20,159 nt of DNA from a virus, in the IMG/VR virus record IMGVR_UViG_3300032087_002837, positions 1 to 20,159 of that record; one strand, written 5' to 3'. Both the position numbers and the translations under genes were made by a program. Shown here one piece after another: positions 19,895 through 20,159 of this stretch. The notes beneath the pieces were generated by a model that was not told the DNA's origin, searched no databases, and saw only the letters and a program-made list of their open reading frames with translations. How positions within the stretch are numbered: position 1 is the first letter of the stretch; every line of letters begins with the position of its first letter.

Positions 19895-20159
19895 ATAATG
19901 ATTTTATTTGGGTCGAAAAATATCGGCCACAAACTATTGAAGAATGTATTCTCCCTGAAGCAACTAAAAAAATGTTTCAGGATTTTCTAAATAGAGGTGA
20001 GATTCCCAACATGCTACTTGCGGGACCTCCTGGTATTGGTAAGACCACAGTAGCTAAAGCACTTTGTAATCAACTTGGAGTTGACTATTATGTCATCAAT
20101 GGATCCGATGAGGGACGATTCCTCGATACTGTCAGAAACAATGCGAAAAACTTCGCTTC
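19891..20159 (+). CDS. 44: clamp loader large subunit gp44, N-terminal part (3' end outside window)
   Basis: gp44 is the AAA+ ATPase that, with gp62, opens gp45 and loads it at primer ends. The visible 89 residues carry FIWVEKYRPQTIEECILP (T4 EQKYRPSTIDECILP), Walker A GPPGIGKT at 45-52, and a NGSDEGRFLDTVRN segment typical of clamp loaders. The frame is open to the end of the window. Its first codons share a 12-base string with the junction repeats upstream. Confidence 0.96.
   Translation, partial: MNNDFIWVEKYRPQTIEECILPEATKKMFQDFLNRGEIPNMLLAGPPGIGKTTVAKALCNQLGVDYYVINGSDEGRFLDTVRNNAKNFA

Noticed and set aside
1-20159. tRNA genes, CRISPR arrays, insertion sequences or integrase-type attachment sites
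   Set aside because: By eye I found no cloverleaf with a TTC-type T loop, no regularly spaced repeats and no transposase or integrase. Gaps between genes are all under 200 bases and are accounted for by promoters and terminators.

Overview
The window is a stretch of a T4-like myovirus genome that infects a cyanobacterium (Synechococcus/Prochlorococcus-type cyanophage). The order portal, core, protease, scaffold, major capsid, UvsY, UvsW, gp55, gp47, gp46, gp45, gp44 is the T4 core. The CobS-like and CobT-like genes, a DUF3110-like gene, a DUF3310-like gene and a DUF4385-like gene are typical of cyanophages. All genes read on the + strand, are packed tightly (many ATGA or TAATG overlaps), and the DNA is AT-rich except the major capsid gene. 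I see no tRNA, CRISPR array or insertion sequence.

Layout. (1) 1-5617, head and tail: C-terminal part of portal gp20, a gp67-like core peptide, an unknown small protein, prohead protease gp21, scaffold gp22, major capsid gp23, a strong terminator, a small protein with a T4-like capsid-targeting N-terminus, and a tail-tube-fold protein. (2) 5614-8497, recombination: UvsY and UvsW with small unknown genes, including a possible Sm-like protein. (3) 8547-12628, late sigma factor gp55 behind a sigma70-type promoter, an endonuclease VII/HNH gene, then the Mre11/Rad50-type pair gp47/gp46 with a DUF3110-like gene between. (4) 12643-13360, a tiny basic ORF and a late gene with a duplicated module. (5) 13442-17071, a HEXXH metallopeptidase/VWA protein (CobT-like), a small acidic protein with a possible HeH/SAP-like end, and a CobS/MoxR-type AAA+ ATPase. 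(6) 17083-20159, a DUF3310-like gene, sliding clamp gp45, a small membrane protein, several accessory genes, and the start of clamp-loader gp44.

Regulation can largely be read from the DNA. Eight TATAAATA-type late promoters (variants with C or G at the first base) precede head, recombination and accessory genes; gp55 encoded here is the factor expected to recognise them. Host-type promoters with TATAAT precede gp55, the CobT-like gene, cobS and the DUF3310/gp45 block. Four strong hairpin-U-tract terminators each sit directly against the next promoter.

The most interesting items are: a hairpin over the uvsW ribosome-binding region that late transcripts would lack; a similar arrangement at the endonuclease gene; the metallopeptidase-VWA plus AAA+ pair without a cobaltochelatase large subunit; head-targeting signals on two small late proteins; and repeated stop/start junctions before gp44 that look like footprints of repeated gene insertion.
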